NCBI RefSeq assembly: GCF_008935055.1
Contig: NZ_CP043028.1
Location: forward strand, 899,801 to 963,800
Length of the DNA: 64,000 nucleotides
Origin: Pseudobutyrivibrio xylanivorans
Lineage (GTDB): Bacteria > Bacillota > Clostridia > Lachnospirales > Lachnospiraceae
Direction: 5' to 3'
Shown: positions 48,205-56,896 of the stretch, one piece after another
Layout: each line of letters opens with the position of its first letter
Position numbering within the stretch: position 1 is the first letter of the stretch
The notes under the pieces: generated by a model
Databases searched by the model: none
Told to the model about the DNA's origin: nothing
What the model saw: the letters and a program-made list of their open reading frames with translations, nothing else
Translations under genes and position numbers: made by a program

Positions 48205-48528
48205 ATGAACTTCTTAAAGATGTACTCTTACGCCAGGGATAAAAAGTCGAAGGATGAAGCTATTGTCAGATATTATGATGATATTCAGTTATATCCTTTT
48301 CAGAAAGCGGATCTTTTAAGGTTGCTGGATGAGGCAAATATTGACAATAGTAGCATAAAGCTGAGCTTGATAACCTCATTCGATAGAACCAGAAATACAG
48401 GAATAATGACATCAGCAGAGGCGGCGGATTTTATTATTTATGAATTATCGGGAGAGGTGGAAAAGTCGCGAGAGCTGAGCTATAAATTAGCACAGGCGGC
48501 TACAAAAAAGATAAAGAGTTACAGATAA
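48205..48528 (+). CDS. Hypothetical protein
   Basis: About 107 residues from ATG 48205: MNFLKMYSYARDKKSKDEAI, then RYYDDIQLYPFQKADLLRLL and a C-terminal helix rich in Lys/Ala. No family recognised. A TATAAT near 48138 could be its promoter; GTG 48193 or TTG 48184 (AGGACA upstream) are other possible starts. It is divergent from the HIRAN gene and followed by a strong terminator, which supports a real gene. Confidence 0.6.
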   Translation: MNFLKMYSYARDKKSKDEAIVRYYDDIQLYPFQKADLLRLLDEANIDNSSIKLSLITSFDRTRNTGIMTSAEAADFIIYELSGEVEKSRELSYKLAQAATKKIKSYR

Positions 48529-48543
48529 TAATTGCTAAGGCTG

Positions 48544-48570
48544 AAAAGCAGGGTCAAAACCCTGCTTTTT
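48544..48570 (+). terminator. Terminator after the hypothetical gene
   Basis: AAAAGCAGGGT (48544-48554) pairs with ACCCTGCTTTT (48559-48569), loop CAAA, then T. The A/T ends make it usable in both directions. Confidence 0.9.
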
Positions 48571-48695
48571 GTATGATCAAAAAAATGCACATCGCTTATG
48601 TTAGATGCGTTTTGCGCCGCCCGTCGGCCACTGATGCGATAACCAGCGGCCCATGGTTTATGGATAGCGGAAAAGCGTTGGAAATTATTGCCATG

Positions 48696-48782
48696 TTAAT
48701 TGATAGGATACTGTTCGATTTCAAGCCGTTTCTCGAATTCATCCAGAGGAAGCGGCTTGTCATAATAGTATCCCTGAGCATT
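48696..48782 (-). pseudogene. Detached C-terminal end of an EAL-domain gene
   Basis: On the minus strand 28 codons read NAQGYYYDKPLPLDEFEKRL then EIEQYPIN and stop. This is the classical last motif of EAL phosphodiesterases (QGYYxxKPLP). The large EAL gene at 52428-54056 stops exactly before this motif. The two pieces together make a complete EAL domain, so the gene was split by the DNA between them. Confidence 0.85.
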
Positions 48783-48812
48783 GGTAGTATTCTCTAAGAG
48801 AATACTACCAAT
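48780..48812. repeat. 33-bp near-perfect palindrome beside integrase 2
   Basis: Two 16-base arms, ATTGGTAGTATTCTCT (48780-48795) and its exact reverse complement (48797-48812), around one A. It lies exactly at the break of the EAL gene, so it is probably the element end or recombination site. Confidence 0.9.
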
Positions 48813-48998
48813 ACAGGAGGGTGGTTCCTAGACGCGCTTGTTGCACCGCTTACGATAATATCATTATTGTGTAAGTAAATCCACGACATTTATGAGTGTC
48901 AAATGATTTGTATTGTGCGCTAATGATAACAGGTTAAGCCAATATGGCAGCAAGGAGGTTGAAACCAGGACCGTTCTTCACCGGAAAGAGGTGATAGA

Positions 48999-50252
48999 AT
49001 GTCAAGACCAAGTAAATCTGACAAAAGAAAAGACAAAGACGGATATGTGCTTCGAAAGGGCGAGAGCCAGAAGAAAGGCGATGGTAGGTATGTATACACC
49101 TACACGGACGGATATAAAAAACGTCGATATGTTTATGCTAGAACGCTGGTAGAGCTGAGAGAGTTGGAAAAGAAGATCAGGGATGATATGACATTTGACC
49201 TGGACTATTCAGCTGCATCTCGAATGACGCTCAATGATCTTTTTGACAGATACATAAAACAAAAGTATAACCTTAAGCCTTCGACAAAACTCAACTATAT
49301 AAATAATTACAGAAATCATGTCAGGGATGGATTTGGAAAGAAAAGAATAGTTGATATCCGTTACACTGATATTAAAATTTTCTACCATGAATTGCTTGTC
49401 GATAAGAAGTTATCTATATCTACAGTTGAGAATATTAATAATGCGATTCACCCTGCATTTAAGATGGCTATAAGAGATCAGCTTCTTATAAGAAATCCCA
49501 CAGATGATATCATGGGAGAGATTAAGAAAAGCAAGGAATTCAAATCACCGGAAAAGAGAATTGCTCTTTCTATTCCTGAGCAAAAATCATTCATGCAGTT
49601 TCTGTATAATAGCCCGGAGTATAAGGGATGGTACCCTATAATTGCTGTTCTTGTGGGAACCGGAATGAGAATATCTGAATGCCTCGGATTGCGTTGGGAA
49701 GACGTTGACATGAAGGAGCGGCTGATCAGCGTAAATCACACATTGGAATATAGACCAATAGAGGAACATGGGAGATGTGAGAAGCACATTGAAACACCTA
49801 AAACTGATGCGGGTGAACGTACAATTCCCATTTTCGATGAGGTATTTGAGGCTATTTTGCTGGAATACCAGTATCAGAAATGTCTGGGGTTCTGTAAAGA
49901 GGAGATAGATGGGTATTCTGGTTTTGTGTTTTCTACAGCAGAGAATAAGACATACCTTCAGACAGCTGTAAATAATGGTATTCATAGAGCTGTTAAAGCT
50001 CATAATGCTCAGGAAAAGATTAAGGCAGATCTGGAAGGTCGTGATCCTATTATTGTTCCGGATATAAGTGCTCATAATCTCAGACATACATTTTGTACAA
50101 GGTTGTGCGAAGTGGAGCAGAATCTAAAAGTTATTATGAGTATTATGGGACACTCAGATATCAGAACAACTATGGAAATCTATGCAGAAGTCAAAAAAGA
50201 AAAGAAGCAGGAAGTCTTGTCTAACTTACAGGGAAAGATTATAATTAGTTAG
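48999..50252 (+). CDS. Tyrosine recombinase/integrase (Tn916-type), second element
   Basis: A 417-residue integrase. N-terminal domain KKGDGRYVYTYTDGYKKRRY, catalytic domain with Arg in LVGTGMRISECLGLRW, Lys in ETPKTDAGERTIP, H-x-x-R in HNLRHTFCTRL, His in MGHSDIRTTMEIY and Tyr at its end. All residues for activity are there. AGAGGTGA precedes the ATG by a few bases. No excisionase gene is seen in this segment, so excision might rely on other factors. Confidence 0.95.
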   Translation: MSRPSKSDKRKDKDGYVLRKGESQKKGDGRYVYTYTDGYKKRRYVYARTLVELRELEKKIRDDMTFDLDYSAASRMTLNDLFDRYIKQKYNLKPSTKLNYINNYRNHVRDGFGKKRIVDIRYTDIKIFYHELLVDKKLSISTVENINNAIHPAFKMAIRDQLLIRNPTDDIMGEIKKSKEFKSPEKRIALSIPEQKSFMQFLYNSPEYKGWYPIIAVLVGTGMRISECLGLRWEDVDMKERLISVNHTLEYRPIEEHGRCEKHIETPKTDAGERTIPIFDEVFEAILLEYQYQKCLGFCKEEIDGYSGFVFSTAENKTYLQTAVNNGIHRAVKAHNAQEKIKADLEGRDPIIVPDISAHNLRHTFCTRLCEVEQNLKVIMSIMGHSDIRTTMEIYAEVKKEKKQEVLSNLQGKIIIS

Positions 50253-50349
50253 TAAATTAAAAATACAATATGTATGGCAATGTAAAATAAAGTGTGTAAG
50301 TTGGAAATCAATCGTCCTAACCCTACTCTCTTTATCTACAGGTTTCCAC

Positions 50350-50388
50350 AAGCACTACAAGATGGAAAATCCATCTTGTAGTGCTTTT
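50350..50388. terminator. Bidirectional terminator between integrase 2 and chemoreceptor
   Basis: AAGCACTACAAGATGGA (50350-50366) and its exact complement (50370-50386), 17-base stem with AAA loop. A very stable hairpin; T run weak (TTTT on the plus side). Confidence 0.88.
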
Positions 50389-50400
50389 ATCATTCTGTAA

Positions 50401-52413
50401 TTATGACTTAAAGAACTTCATTTCTTCATTGAGCTTTTCTGCGATTTCCTTAAGCCCGTTGGCTGATCCCGCAAGAGTTGTTACCGTAGCGGAAAGCTCC
50501 TGCATGGAAGCGCCGGTCTCTTCTGAGGATGCGGCATTTTCTTCGGAAATGGCTGAAAGAGCGCTCATGGTATCGACAACAGCATTCTTGGATGTCTCAC
50601 ATGTATCAGCACCATCGGAGATAAGCCTTACACCTCCTACCGTACTTCCGATATCATCAAGCATACCGTTTACCGCATCTAAGGTTTCACCAAGAGCTAT
50701 CTGCTGCTCATTGTTTCCGTTCTTAACTTCGGCAGCTGCTGCAACTGCAGCTTCAGACTGCTCAAGAAGTGATTCCATCTCAAGTCTGATGTCATCTGCC
50801 ATCTGCTTGGAGTCCTCAGCAAGTTTACCGATTTCTTCTGCAACAACGGCAAATCCCTTACCTGCTTCACCTGCTCGTGCAGCCTCGATAGAAGCATTGA
50901 GAGACAACAGATTGGTCTGGGTTGCAATTGATGTGATGCCTTCAACCTTTTCGCTTATGCTGTTAACGGCATCTTTGGTTGCACTGATCGTACGTGTGAT
51001 ATCATCGATCTTCACTGTCATCTCGGCAGATGAATCCTGAAGCTGAGCAAGGGACCTACTGGAAACTTCCGATGCTTCCTTCATCTTACCTGCAAGAGTT
51101 GACAGATCTCCGGAGGATGTCTGCACGCTTCCTACCGCATCGCCAATCCTGCCGACATTTTCTGTTGCCTGCTGGATTTCATCTGCCTGCTGAGTAGCGC
51201 CGGAAGCGATTTCCTGAACAGCATTGGATACATCTTCTGCTGTCTGGGATATCTGATTAGCCATATCCGATAGCTCTTCCGAGGATGATCCGACATCGCT
51301 GGCTGATTTCTTGATATTTGTAACAATAGCATCCAGCTTATCTATCAAAGAATTGGTTGCGTTTGAAATAAGTCCGAACTCGTCTTTTCTCTTATCGTGC
51401 TTTTCTACCTTCTGGAATCTTCCGTCCGACAATGCTTCAAGTGATTTTGCTACAGCTATTGTCGGTGTTGTGAAGCTGTTTGCCATGAAAAGTGAAATAA
51501 TGATAGCTGCGATCAGAAGAACAGCACCGACGCAAATTACAATGATTGCAGATTTTCTTGCTGCGCTAAGCACATCATCTTCACTGGTTGCAGTACATAC
51601 ATAGAAGTTGGTTGTTTCATTTCTGGCAAAAGCGATGTAATTGTTATTATATTTTTTCTCTAGGTAGAAGCCTTCTTCGTCACTGCCGGTAAAGAAATCA
51701 AGGTTAGACATATCCTCTTCTTCGTGAGCACCCTCTCCAATTTCATAAGCAGCATGTGCACATACTTTTCCTGTTCTGTCGATTATAAAAGCATTGGTTG
51801 TGTCTGCTGCAAGTATTTCATGAAAATTGTTGAGATCATAGTTTCTGTGAACTATACCTATTACATCATTACCATTTTTAACAGGTACTGCGAAGGTTAT
51901 CATTCTACGACCATTGGTTTTACTTACCTGGATATTGGAAACAAAAACATTTCCTTTCATTGCTTCCTGGAAATACTCTCTCTCGGAAACATCAATAAAA
52001 TCACCCTGGGCTCTCAAAACCTGCATACCATCGGCACCGGCTATAGAAGTATGATCACCGTCATCAAGAGCCTCATCACATTTTATTAAAACAGCCTGTG
52101 CTTCTTCATAGGGTATACTGGTATCTCCCAGCATATAATCTATAACCGTCTGATTTTTGGCCACACTCTCAATCATTTTTATATTGTTACTGCATACTGT
52201 TTCAAACCGTTCTTCCAGATACCAGACCTGCCACTCGTAAATATCCTTGGCATCCGCAAGAGCTTTATCAGTTGAAGTAAAATAGCTAACAACCACCGCC
52301 ACGATAAGAGGTATTGCCGCAACAAGAACCATTATTGCAATAAGCTTGGTCTTGATGCTGTCTTTCATGCTTATTCTACTTCCATCCTGTTTTTCGACTT
52401 CCTTTTTACTCAT
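50401..52413 (-). CDS. Methyl-accepting chemotaxis protein, dCache type
   Basis: A 670-residue chemoreceptor. Membrane helices at about 22-44 and 295-320 enclose a large dCache-like sensor ([60 protein letters not shown]). Then HAMP and signalling hairpin [20 protein letters not shown]. The ATG at 52413 has GGAGG seven bases upstream, and this site directly follows the premature stop of the split EAL gene, so the two are likely translated from one message. Its codons look more G/C-rich than the core genes. Confidence 0.94.
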   Translation of the reverse strand: MSKKEVEKQDGSRISMKDSIKTKLIAIMVLVAAIPLIVAVVVSYFTSTDKALADAKDIYEWQVWYLEERFETVCSNNIKMIESVAKNQTVIDYMLGDTSIPYEEAQAVLIKCDEALDDGDHTSIAGADGMQVLRAQGDFIDVSEREYFQEAMKGNVFVSNIQVSKTNGRRMITFAVPVKNGNDVIGIVHRNYDLNNFHEILAADTTNAFIIDRTGKVCAHAAYEIGEGAHEEEDMSNLDFFTGSDEEGFYLEKKYNNNYIAFARNETTNFYVCTATSEDDVLSAARKSAIIVICVGAVLLIAAIIISLFMANSFTTPTIAVAKSLEALSDGRFQKVEKHDKRKDEFGLISNATNSLIDKLDAIVTNIKKSASDVGSSSEELSDMANQISQTAEDVSNAVQEIASGATQQADEIQQATENVGRIGDAVGSVQTSSGDLSTLAGKMKEASEVSSRSLAQLQDSSAEMTVKIDDITRTISATKDAVNSISEKVEGITSIATQTNLLSLNASIEAARAGEAGKGFAVVAEEIGKLAEDSKQMADDIRLEMESLLEQSEAAVAAAAEVKNGNNEQQIALGETLDAVNGMLDDIGSTVGGVRLISDGADTCETSKNAVVDTMSALSAISEENAASSEETGASMQELSATVTTLAGSANGLKEIAEKLNEEMKFFKS

Positions 52414-52427
52414 AATGCACCTCCGAA

Positions 52428-54056
52428 TCATAAGCAACAATTGTCACGAAGAATCTGAACCTGCTCAGCAGTTTCAACACCTTCTGTAAGGCATTCGATT
52501 CCCATGTCAGATGCCATAGCTGTTATGTGCTTATATAGAACTGTAGAGAGATCTTTTTGGTCGGTTGAAGATATCGGAAGTAGACTTCTGTCAATCTTCA
52601 TTACGTTCCATGGCAACTCCCTGATAAGATTTAAGGAAGAGTAGCCGATACCAAAATCATCAATGGATGTATGTATACCTATCTTTGTAAGACCTTCGAC
52701 CAGCTTTTTGAGTTTAAGATAATCGCCTTCTGTAGTTGTCTCGGTTAGCTCTATCTCAATGTATTCATATGGGATATCATATCGGTTTATTATACTGACG
52801 ACTTTATCCAAAAGTTCCGGATCAGCCAGGTGCTTACGGGAAAAGTTAATAGATATCCGAACCACGTTTTTCCCTTCATCCAACCATTTTCTTATATTCT
52901 TACAAACAAGATCAAGCATATAGAAATCCAGCCGGAATATATCCGTGTTACGTTCGAGTATCGGAATGAAATCCATAGGTGGTATTATCCTTCCATCCCT
53001 GATCCATCTGCATAGAGCCTCTGCGCCTATGATCCTGCCCGTTTCAACATTTACTTTTGGCTGATAGTATGCATGGAATTCATAATTATTTAGAGCTTCT
53101 TCAAAATGTCTGCGGATTTTTGAAACATTCTCTTTATCCTCTATATACTGCATACTCGCATATACAACATCAGTTTCATCGGATATTTTTGCAGTCTGAC
53201 AAGTGGGCAAGATCATTTCAACAATGTTGCCCGGCCTTTCATATTTGAAATCACTCGGAATGATAAATACTCCGGCATATGCTGATACGATTGCGCTGCT
53301 TGAAGTCAGCCGGTCATATATGATAGGTGTGCCTTCAAAAAAAGCGAGAATTTTCTCCAACATTTCATTTGGGAATATAGCTGCGAAGCTATCCCCTCCC
53401 ACACGACACACAGTACCACTATTTCCAATCATATCCCTTAAAGTATCGAAATGGGCTTTCATAACGGCGTTGCCTTCTTCGAATCCCAAATCACGATTTA
53501 TGACAGAAAAATCCTTAAGGTTATACATAATGGCGGTAAAGCCGTTAAATCCACCTGTTTTATTCATTTTTTCAAGATGGCGGAAGAAATATGCAAAATT
53601 CGGATATCCATTGTTGTCATGAAACGCGAGATTCTCGATTGCTTTCTGCATACGGTTCCGTCCTACGTAACTCATCATGGAACGCAGACAGATGTCAAGC
53701 TGCTGTTCTTCTTTATTGCTCAAATGTTCTGTGCCTTTGGCAGAATATGCTATGGCTCTAACTATAGCCCCTGTTCTTGAAATGAGTTCTTTTTTGAGCA
53801 CAACAATGTCCGCAGAACCTTCATTGAAATCACAGAGGATTTCTCCCTTGCCGTCTTTTTCATCCACACTGCTCCTATAAAACTCTGTGACAACTTTGGT
53901 CAGACGAAAAGAACGAGCCAATCTGCAAAGAACATCAACCAGGGGTTCTCTGGAAAAATGTTCAAAATCAACCATGGCATCGATGTATTTTATGAATAGT
54001 TCTGAAAAATCATCTTGTGTTGTCAATTTTTCATCAGTATTATCTGAGTTGGCCAT
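52428..54056 (-). pseudogene. GGDEF-EAL protein, C-terminus lost
   Basis: A 542-residue frame. A degenerate GGDEF domain (CRVGGDSFAAIF instead of GGDEF; about 145-280) is followed by an EAL domain with EALCRWIRDGR, ELTETTTEGDYLKLKKLVEG, SIDDFGIGYSSLNLI and [20 protein letters not shown], where it suddenly ends. The closing motif QGYxxxKP, which carries a conserved substrate/metal-side Gln, is missing and lies at 48696-48782. The truncated protein is likely inactive in breaking down c-di-GMP, but might still bind. Start with AGAGGAGAA upstream. Confidence 0.88.
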
Positions 54057-54120
54057 TATTTCTCCTCTGGTTCTCAGTCCGAGATTACTATAAATTGAAA
54101 ATGGGGTCAGGGGGGTACCG

Positions 54121-54137
54121 TTATCTAAATGACATTG
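54121..54137 (+). repeat. IS-end-like repeat, copy 1
   Basis: TTATCTAAATGACATTG, followed by GGGACGGTTCTGACC. The same 17 bases occur at 55918-55934, and with one mismatch in the other direction at 62508-62524. Probably a remnant of an insertion sequence end between the chemoreceptor and the EAL gene. Confidence 0.7.
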
Positions 54138-54160
54138 GGACGGTTCTGACCGGTATTACA

Positions 54161-55609
54161 TTATTTCAGCCTCTGCGCCTGATCATATATCCCCTTCAGC
54201 AGAATATCAAACTCATCAAATTTCTCCACCGCTGTCCTTGCTCCCTCTTCGCCCATACCGGACAAAGCTGCCACCTGCTCACTTGTGGCGGCGAGGCTCG
54301 CAATATTATTATTGATCTCCGTTGCACTTCTTCCTATAGCTTCTATGGAAGTACCGATATCATTAAATCTTCCTATAAGGTTTCCAACGTTCTCCCCGAT
54401 CTCTTCAAAAGTATCTGCGGTCTCTCTGATAAGAATGTCCTGAGCCTTGACAGACTCAGCTGCCGCATTGGTAGAGTCTACCGCATTCTGAACATCAGCG
54501 GAAAGCTCCTGCATGATGCTGGTGATCTGATTTGAAGCACTGCTGGTCTGCTCCGACAGCTGCCTTATCTCATCGGCAACCACAGCGAAACCTTTCCCGG
54601 CTTCTCCCGCACGCGCTGCCTCAATTGAAGCATTGAGCGCAAGAAGATTGGTCTGCATTGATATCGATATGATGGAACCGACAATCTTCTCAACCTTTTC
54701 GACCTTCTCAGTGACAGCTCTTGTGGATGCCACCGTCTTATCACTCATCTCAACAACATTTGCGGTCTTGTCCTTGAGCTGGTCGATGACCTTAGTCCCA
54801 TCAATAACGGCTTTCTGCGTGCTCTCGGACATCTCAACCATCTGATTTCTCTTGGCATCAGCCACTTCCGTCTGCTCATGGATATCTGCTATCTGATGTG
54901 ACTGCTCTGTCACGGCAGCTGCGGTATCTCCTGTGCTGTCCGCAATATCCCTCATGCCATCGTGGTTTCTTCCTATGATGCTCTTTAACTCATCGACTTC
55001 CCCATGGGCCTCATCAAACAGCCTCGTAATTTCCTTGGCGATCTCCACCATCTGGATACGGGTCTTTTCCTGGGTCTCCTGCCCTTTCTTGATGGCCTCG
55101 TCGTCCTCTCTTACCAGGGTCCGCCTCATCTTAAGCGACTCTATTCCGGCAATTCCCGCAAGAATGATTATGAAACCGGCCACAAAATGGTCCCTGGGTA
55201 TCGAACCTGTAGCAATAAGATTTCTGACCAGGACAATAAATCCGCCTATGGTCATAGCCATCTGTCCCACCACATAGAGCCTTAAGTCCAGATAAAGAAT
55301 ACACGACAGCATTACCGGTATCGCGAATGCATAAAAAATCATATCATTTTGTATTATCATGATAACCATATAGTAAAGAGTCGGACCTCCCAGAATAACC
55401 ACTGCGCCAAACCTGGTCTCTCTGAATTTGATAAATCCAACCGTCATCTGCAGCACAACTGCCGGGACAGCGACAATCTCGATGACAAGCCCCAGGCTCA
55501 TTCCGTGTGCTGCAGCATCCAGCACTACCATTAAAAGCGCAGCAAAGACAATAATAAGGTTGATCTGAAATACTTTTTTGTTTGATCTTGCATACTGGTC
55601 AGGGGTCAT
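54161..55609 (-). CDS. Methyl-accepting chemotaxis protein with multi-helix membrane domain
   Basis: A 482-residue receptor without a large extracellular domain: the first ~170 residues form about six membrane helices ([51 protein letters not shown]), followed directly by a signalling domain with [20 protein letters not shown]. The ATG at 55609 has AAAGGAGA eight bases upstream; earlier ATGs lack a site. A membrane-internal or cytosolic signal is likely. Downstream genes are the split EAL gene and another receptor. Confidence 0.93.
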   Translation of the reverse strand: MTPDQYARSNKKVFQINLIIVFAALLMVVLDAAAHGMSLGLVIEIVAVPAVVLQMTVGFIKFRETRFGAVVILGGPTLYYMVIMIIQNDMIFYAFAIPVMLSCILYLDLRLYVVGQMAMTIGGFIVLVRNLIATGSIPRDHFVAGFIIILAGIAGIESLKMRRTLVREDDEAIKKGQETQEKTRIQMVEIAKEITRLFDEAHGEVDELKSIIGRNHDGMRDIADSTGDTAAAVTEQSHQIADIHEQTEVADAKRNQMVEMSESTQKAVIDGTKVIDQLKDKTANVVEMSDKTVASTRAVTEKVEKVEKIVGSIISISMQTNLLALNASIEAARAGEAGKGFAVVADEIRQLSEQTSSASNQITSIMQELSADVQNAVDSTNAAAESVKAQDILIRETADTFEEIGENVGNLIGRFNDIGTSIEAIGRSATEINNNIASLAATSEQVAALSGMGEEGARTAVEKFDEFDILLKGIYDQAQRLK

Positions 55610-55708
55610 ATAATTATCTCCTTTCGCCATGAAAACAGAATTTAACTGTACAATAACTGACAAAATAGGTACGCTACGTTCTTCAGATTATACAGTAGCG
55701 TGGACATT

Positions 55709-55874
55709 TACGTGACACAGCTTTATCTTTAGACTGTTATCACGTAGTTTCGCAATGATTTTCTGGCATTCTACGTGATACACCCCCGTTAACAAGCCTC
55801 TCCTCACGTATTTTTTCCAGATATCTGTTTAGTTTTACGTGTTCTACTACTAATAAAGAGCAGCATCTCACGTA
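55709..55874. repeat. Six-site alternating TACGTGA/TCACGTA array, 31-32 bp period
   Basis: TACGTGA (55709), TCACGTA (55740), TACGTGA (55772), TCACGTA (55804), TACGTGT (55836, last base differs) and TCACGTA (55868). Neighbours are reverse complements of each other and start-to-start distances are 31, 32, 32, 32 and 32; the 24-25 base spacers are unrelated. Lies 100-265 bases upstream of the chemoreceptor start codon and about 210 upstream of an AraC gene. Confidence 0.9.
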
Positions 55875-55917
55875 GACGCTATAAATATCATGCTTGTTGC
55901 TCTGTCACATCTTTTTC

Positions 55918-55951
55918 TTATCTAAATGACATTGACCGTGAATAGTAACAC
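55918..55951 (-). repeat. Solo IS4-type element end
   Basis: 34 bases that match the left end of the IS4-family element at 62491-62524 in reverse orientation, with two differences. The outer tip (GTGTTACTATTCAC when read inward) is at 55951. There is no transposase next to it, so it is a relic or a shared recognition site. Confidence 0.8.
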
Positions 55952-56083
55952 ATTAAAGCTTTTCATTCATTGCCGATTTTGCGACAACTATTTTGTATTG
56001 AAATATGACTAAAAATCCTTTATTCTATGAAATAAAATTAGTTCTTCGTTCCAGTCAACTCACACTAAAAAGGGTGAATATCT

Positions 56084-56893
56084 ATGGAAAAAAAGCCGTT
56101 CGCAATAAAATCAATCCCAGACATTACCGCATATACGAATACTGCACTGGATGAAAGAAAAGTGCACCGTCCTCCTAGCGAAGAAATCCGCTTTTATTTA
56201 GCTGTTGCTAGTGGTGATGTAGAGTATGTGCAACAAAACTGTTTGGAGGGACGATTTTATCGTCCAGAGGGCGGTGCCGGGATATTGTCAAAGAATCCTG
56301 TAACCAATCTCAAATATCATTATGTAATTACTATTTCCATCATTTGCCGTTTCTGTAGTGAAGCCGGCATAGATCATGAATTCGCTTACAATTTGGCCGA
56401 TTATTATATCGGTCTGCTTGACTCTGTAAAAACTGAAGAAGAAATCATTCAGTTGCACGATGCGATCGTAATGGCCATCACTTATCATATGCAAACATTT
56501 TCACATATGCTTTCATCTTCAAAGGTCGTGGACGAAGCCCTAGATTACATCTCTAAACATATCCTGGAGCGTATAACTGCCGACAATGTAGCGGATGCCC
56601 TACAGCTTTCCCGAAGCTACTTTTCCAGACTATTCAAGACGGAAACCAATCTATCCTTCTCAGACTATGTCAGAAAGGAAAAAGTCAAAGTAGCCGAAAA
56701 CCTCCTTCGCTATAGTGATTACAGTATCATCGAAATTTCCAACTATCTGGGGTATTCCACCCAGAGCTATTTTTCACAGGTTTTCAAAAAGGAAACCGGC
56801 TACTCGCCTAAAGACTTCCGTGATAAATTCTTCAAAACAGTGTGGCACACAAAATTTGAAAACCTTGCCAACTTTACTACACCTAAAAAATAA
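56084..56893 (+). CDS. AraC-family regulator
   Basis: A 269-residue protein with two helix-turn-helix units at the C-terminus (ITADNVADALQLSRSYFSRL; IIEISNYLGYSTQSYFSQVF, KKETGYSPKDFR). The N-terminal 150 residues are helical with no cupin motif, resembling regulators that act with two-component or nutrient systems. Its stop codon is three bases from the convergent binding-protein gene. A role in regulating that gene or the nearby chemoreceptors is possible. Confidence 0.9.
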   Translation: MEKKPFAIKSIPDITAYTNTALDERKVHRPPSEEIRFYLAVASGDVEYVQQNCLEGRFYRPEGGAGILSKNPVTNLKYHYVITISIICRFCSEAGIDHEFAYNLADYYIGLLDSVKTEEEIIQLHDAIVMAITYHMQTFSHMLSSSKVVDEALDYISKHILERITADNVADALQLSRSYFSRLFKTETNLSFSDYVRKEKVKVAENLLRYSDYSIIEISNYLGYSTQSYFSQVFKKETGYSPKDFRDKFFKTVWHTKFENLANFTTPKK

Positions 56894-56896
56894 TTA

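Larger units (their letters stand above)
48529..48998. other. Junction region between the two islands
   Basis: Holds a terminator, a G/C-rich segment (48590-48670) unlike its surroundings, the orphan 3' end of an EAL gene, a 33-bp palindrome and the leader of the second integrase. Listed separately where definable. Confidence 0.6.
48780..52427. mobile_element. Integrase plus chemoreceptor segment inserted in an EAL gene
   Basis: The DNA between the two halves of the EAL gene holds a palindrome, a tyrosine recombinase (+), a strong terminator and a complete chemoreceptor (-). The simplest reading is an integrated element. Whether the chemoreceptor is cargo or was brought in by another event cannot be decided. 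No clear direct repeat was found; at most TGCT is common to both junctions. Confidence 0.6.
55610..56083. other. Long divergent intergenic region
   Basis: 474 bases between a chemoreceptor (-) and an AraC regulator (+). Holds an ACGCTAC/GTAGCGT inverted repeat (55671-55677 and 55695-55701), the alternating array, an IS end, and an A/T-rich stretch before the AraC gene. No further frame seen. Confidence 0.7.

Noticed and set aside
48596..48781. 61-codon minus-strand frame over the EAL fragment
   Set aside because: The neighbouring frame encodes the recognisable NAQGYYYDKPLP end, so this one is a shadow.
48838..52440. Invertible segment flanked by TTGTTGC and GCAACAA
   Set aside because: Flipping the segment would not rebuild the EAL frame: after DNCC the reading would continue TAYDNIIIV and stop, unlike the QGYYY end.
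55709..55874. CRISPR array
   Set aside because: The repeated unit is only 7 bases and alternates in orientation; no cas genes nearby.
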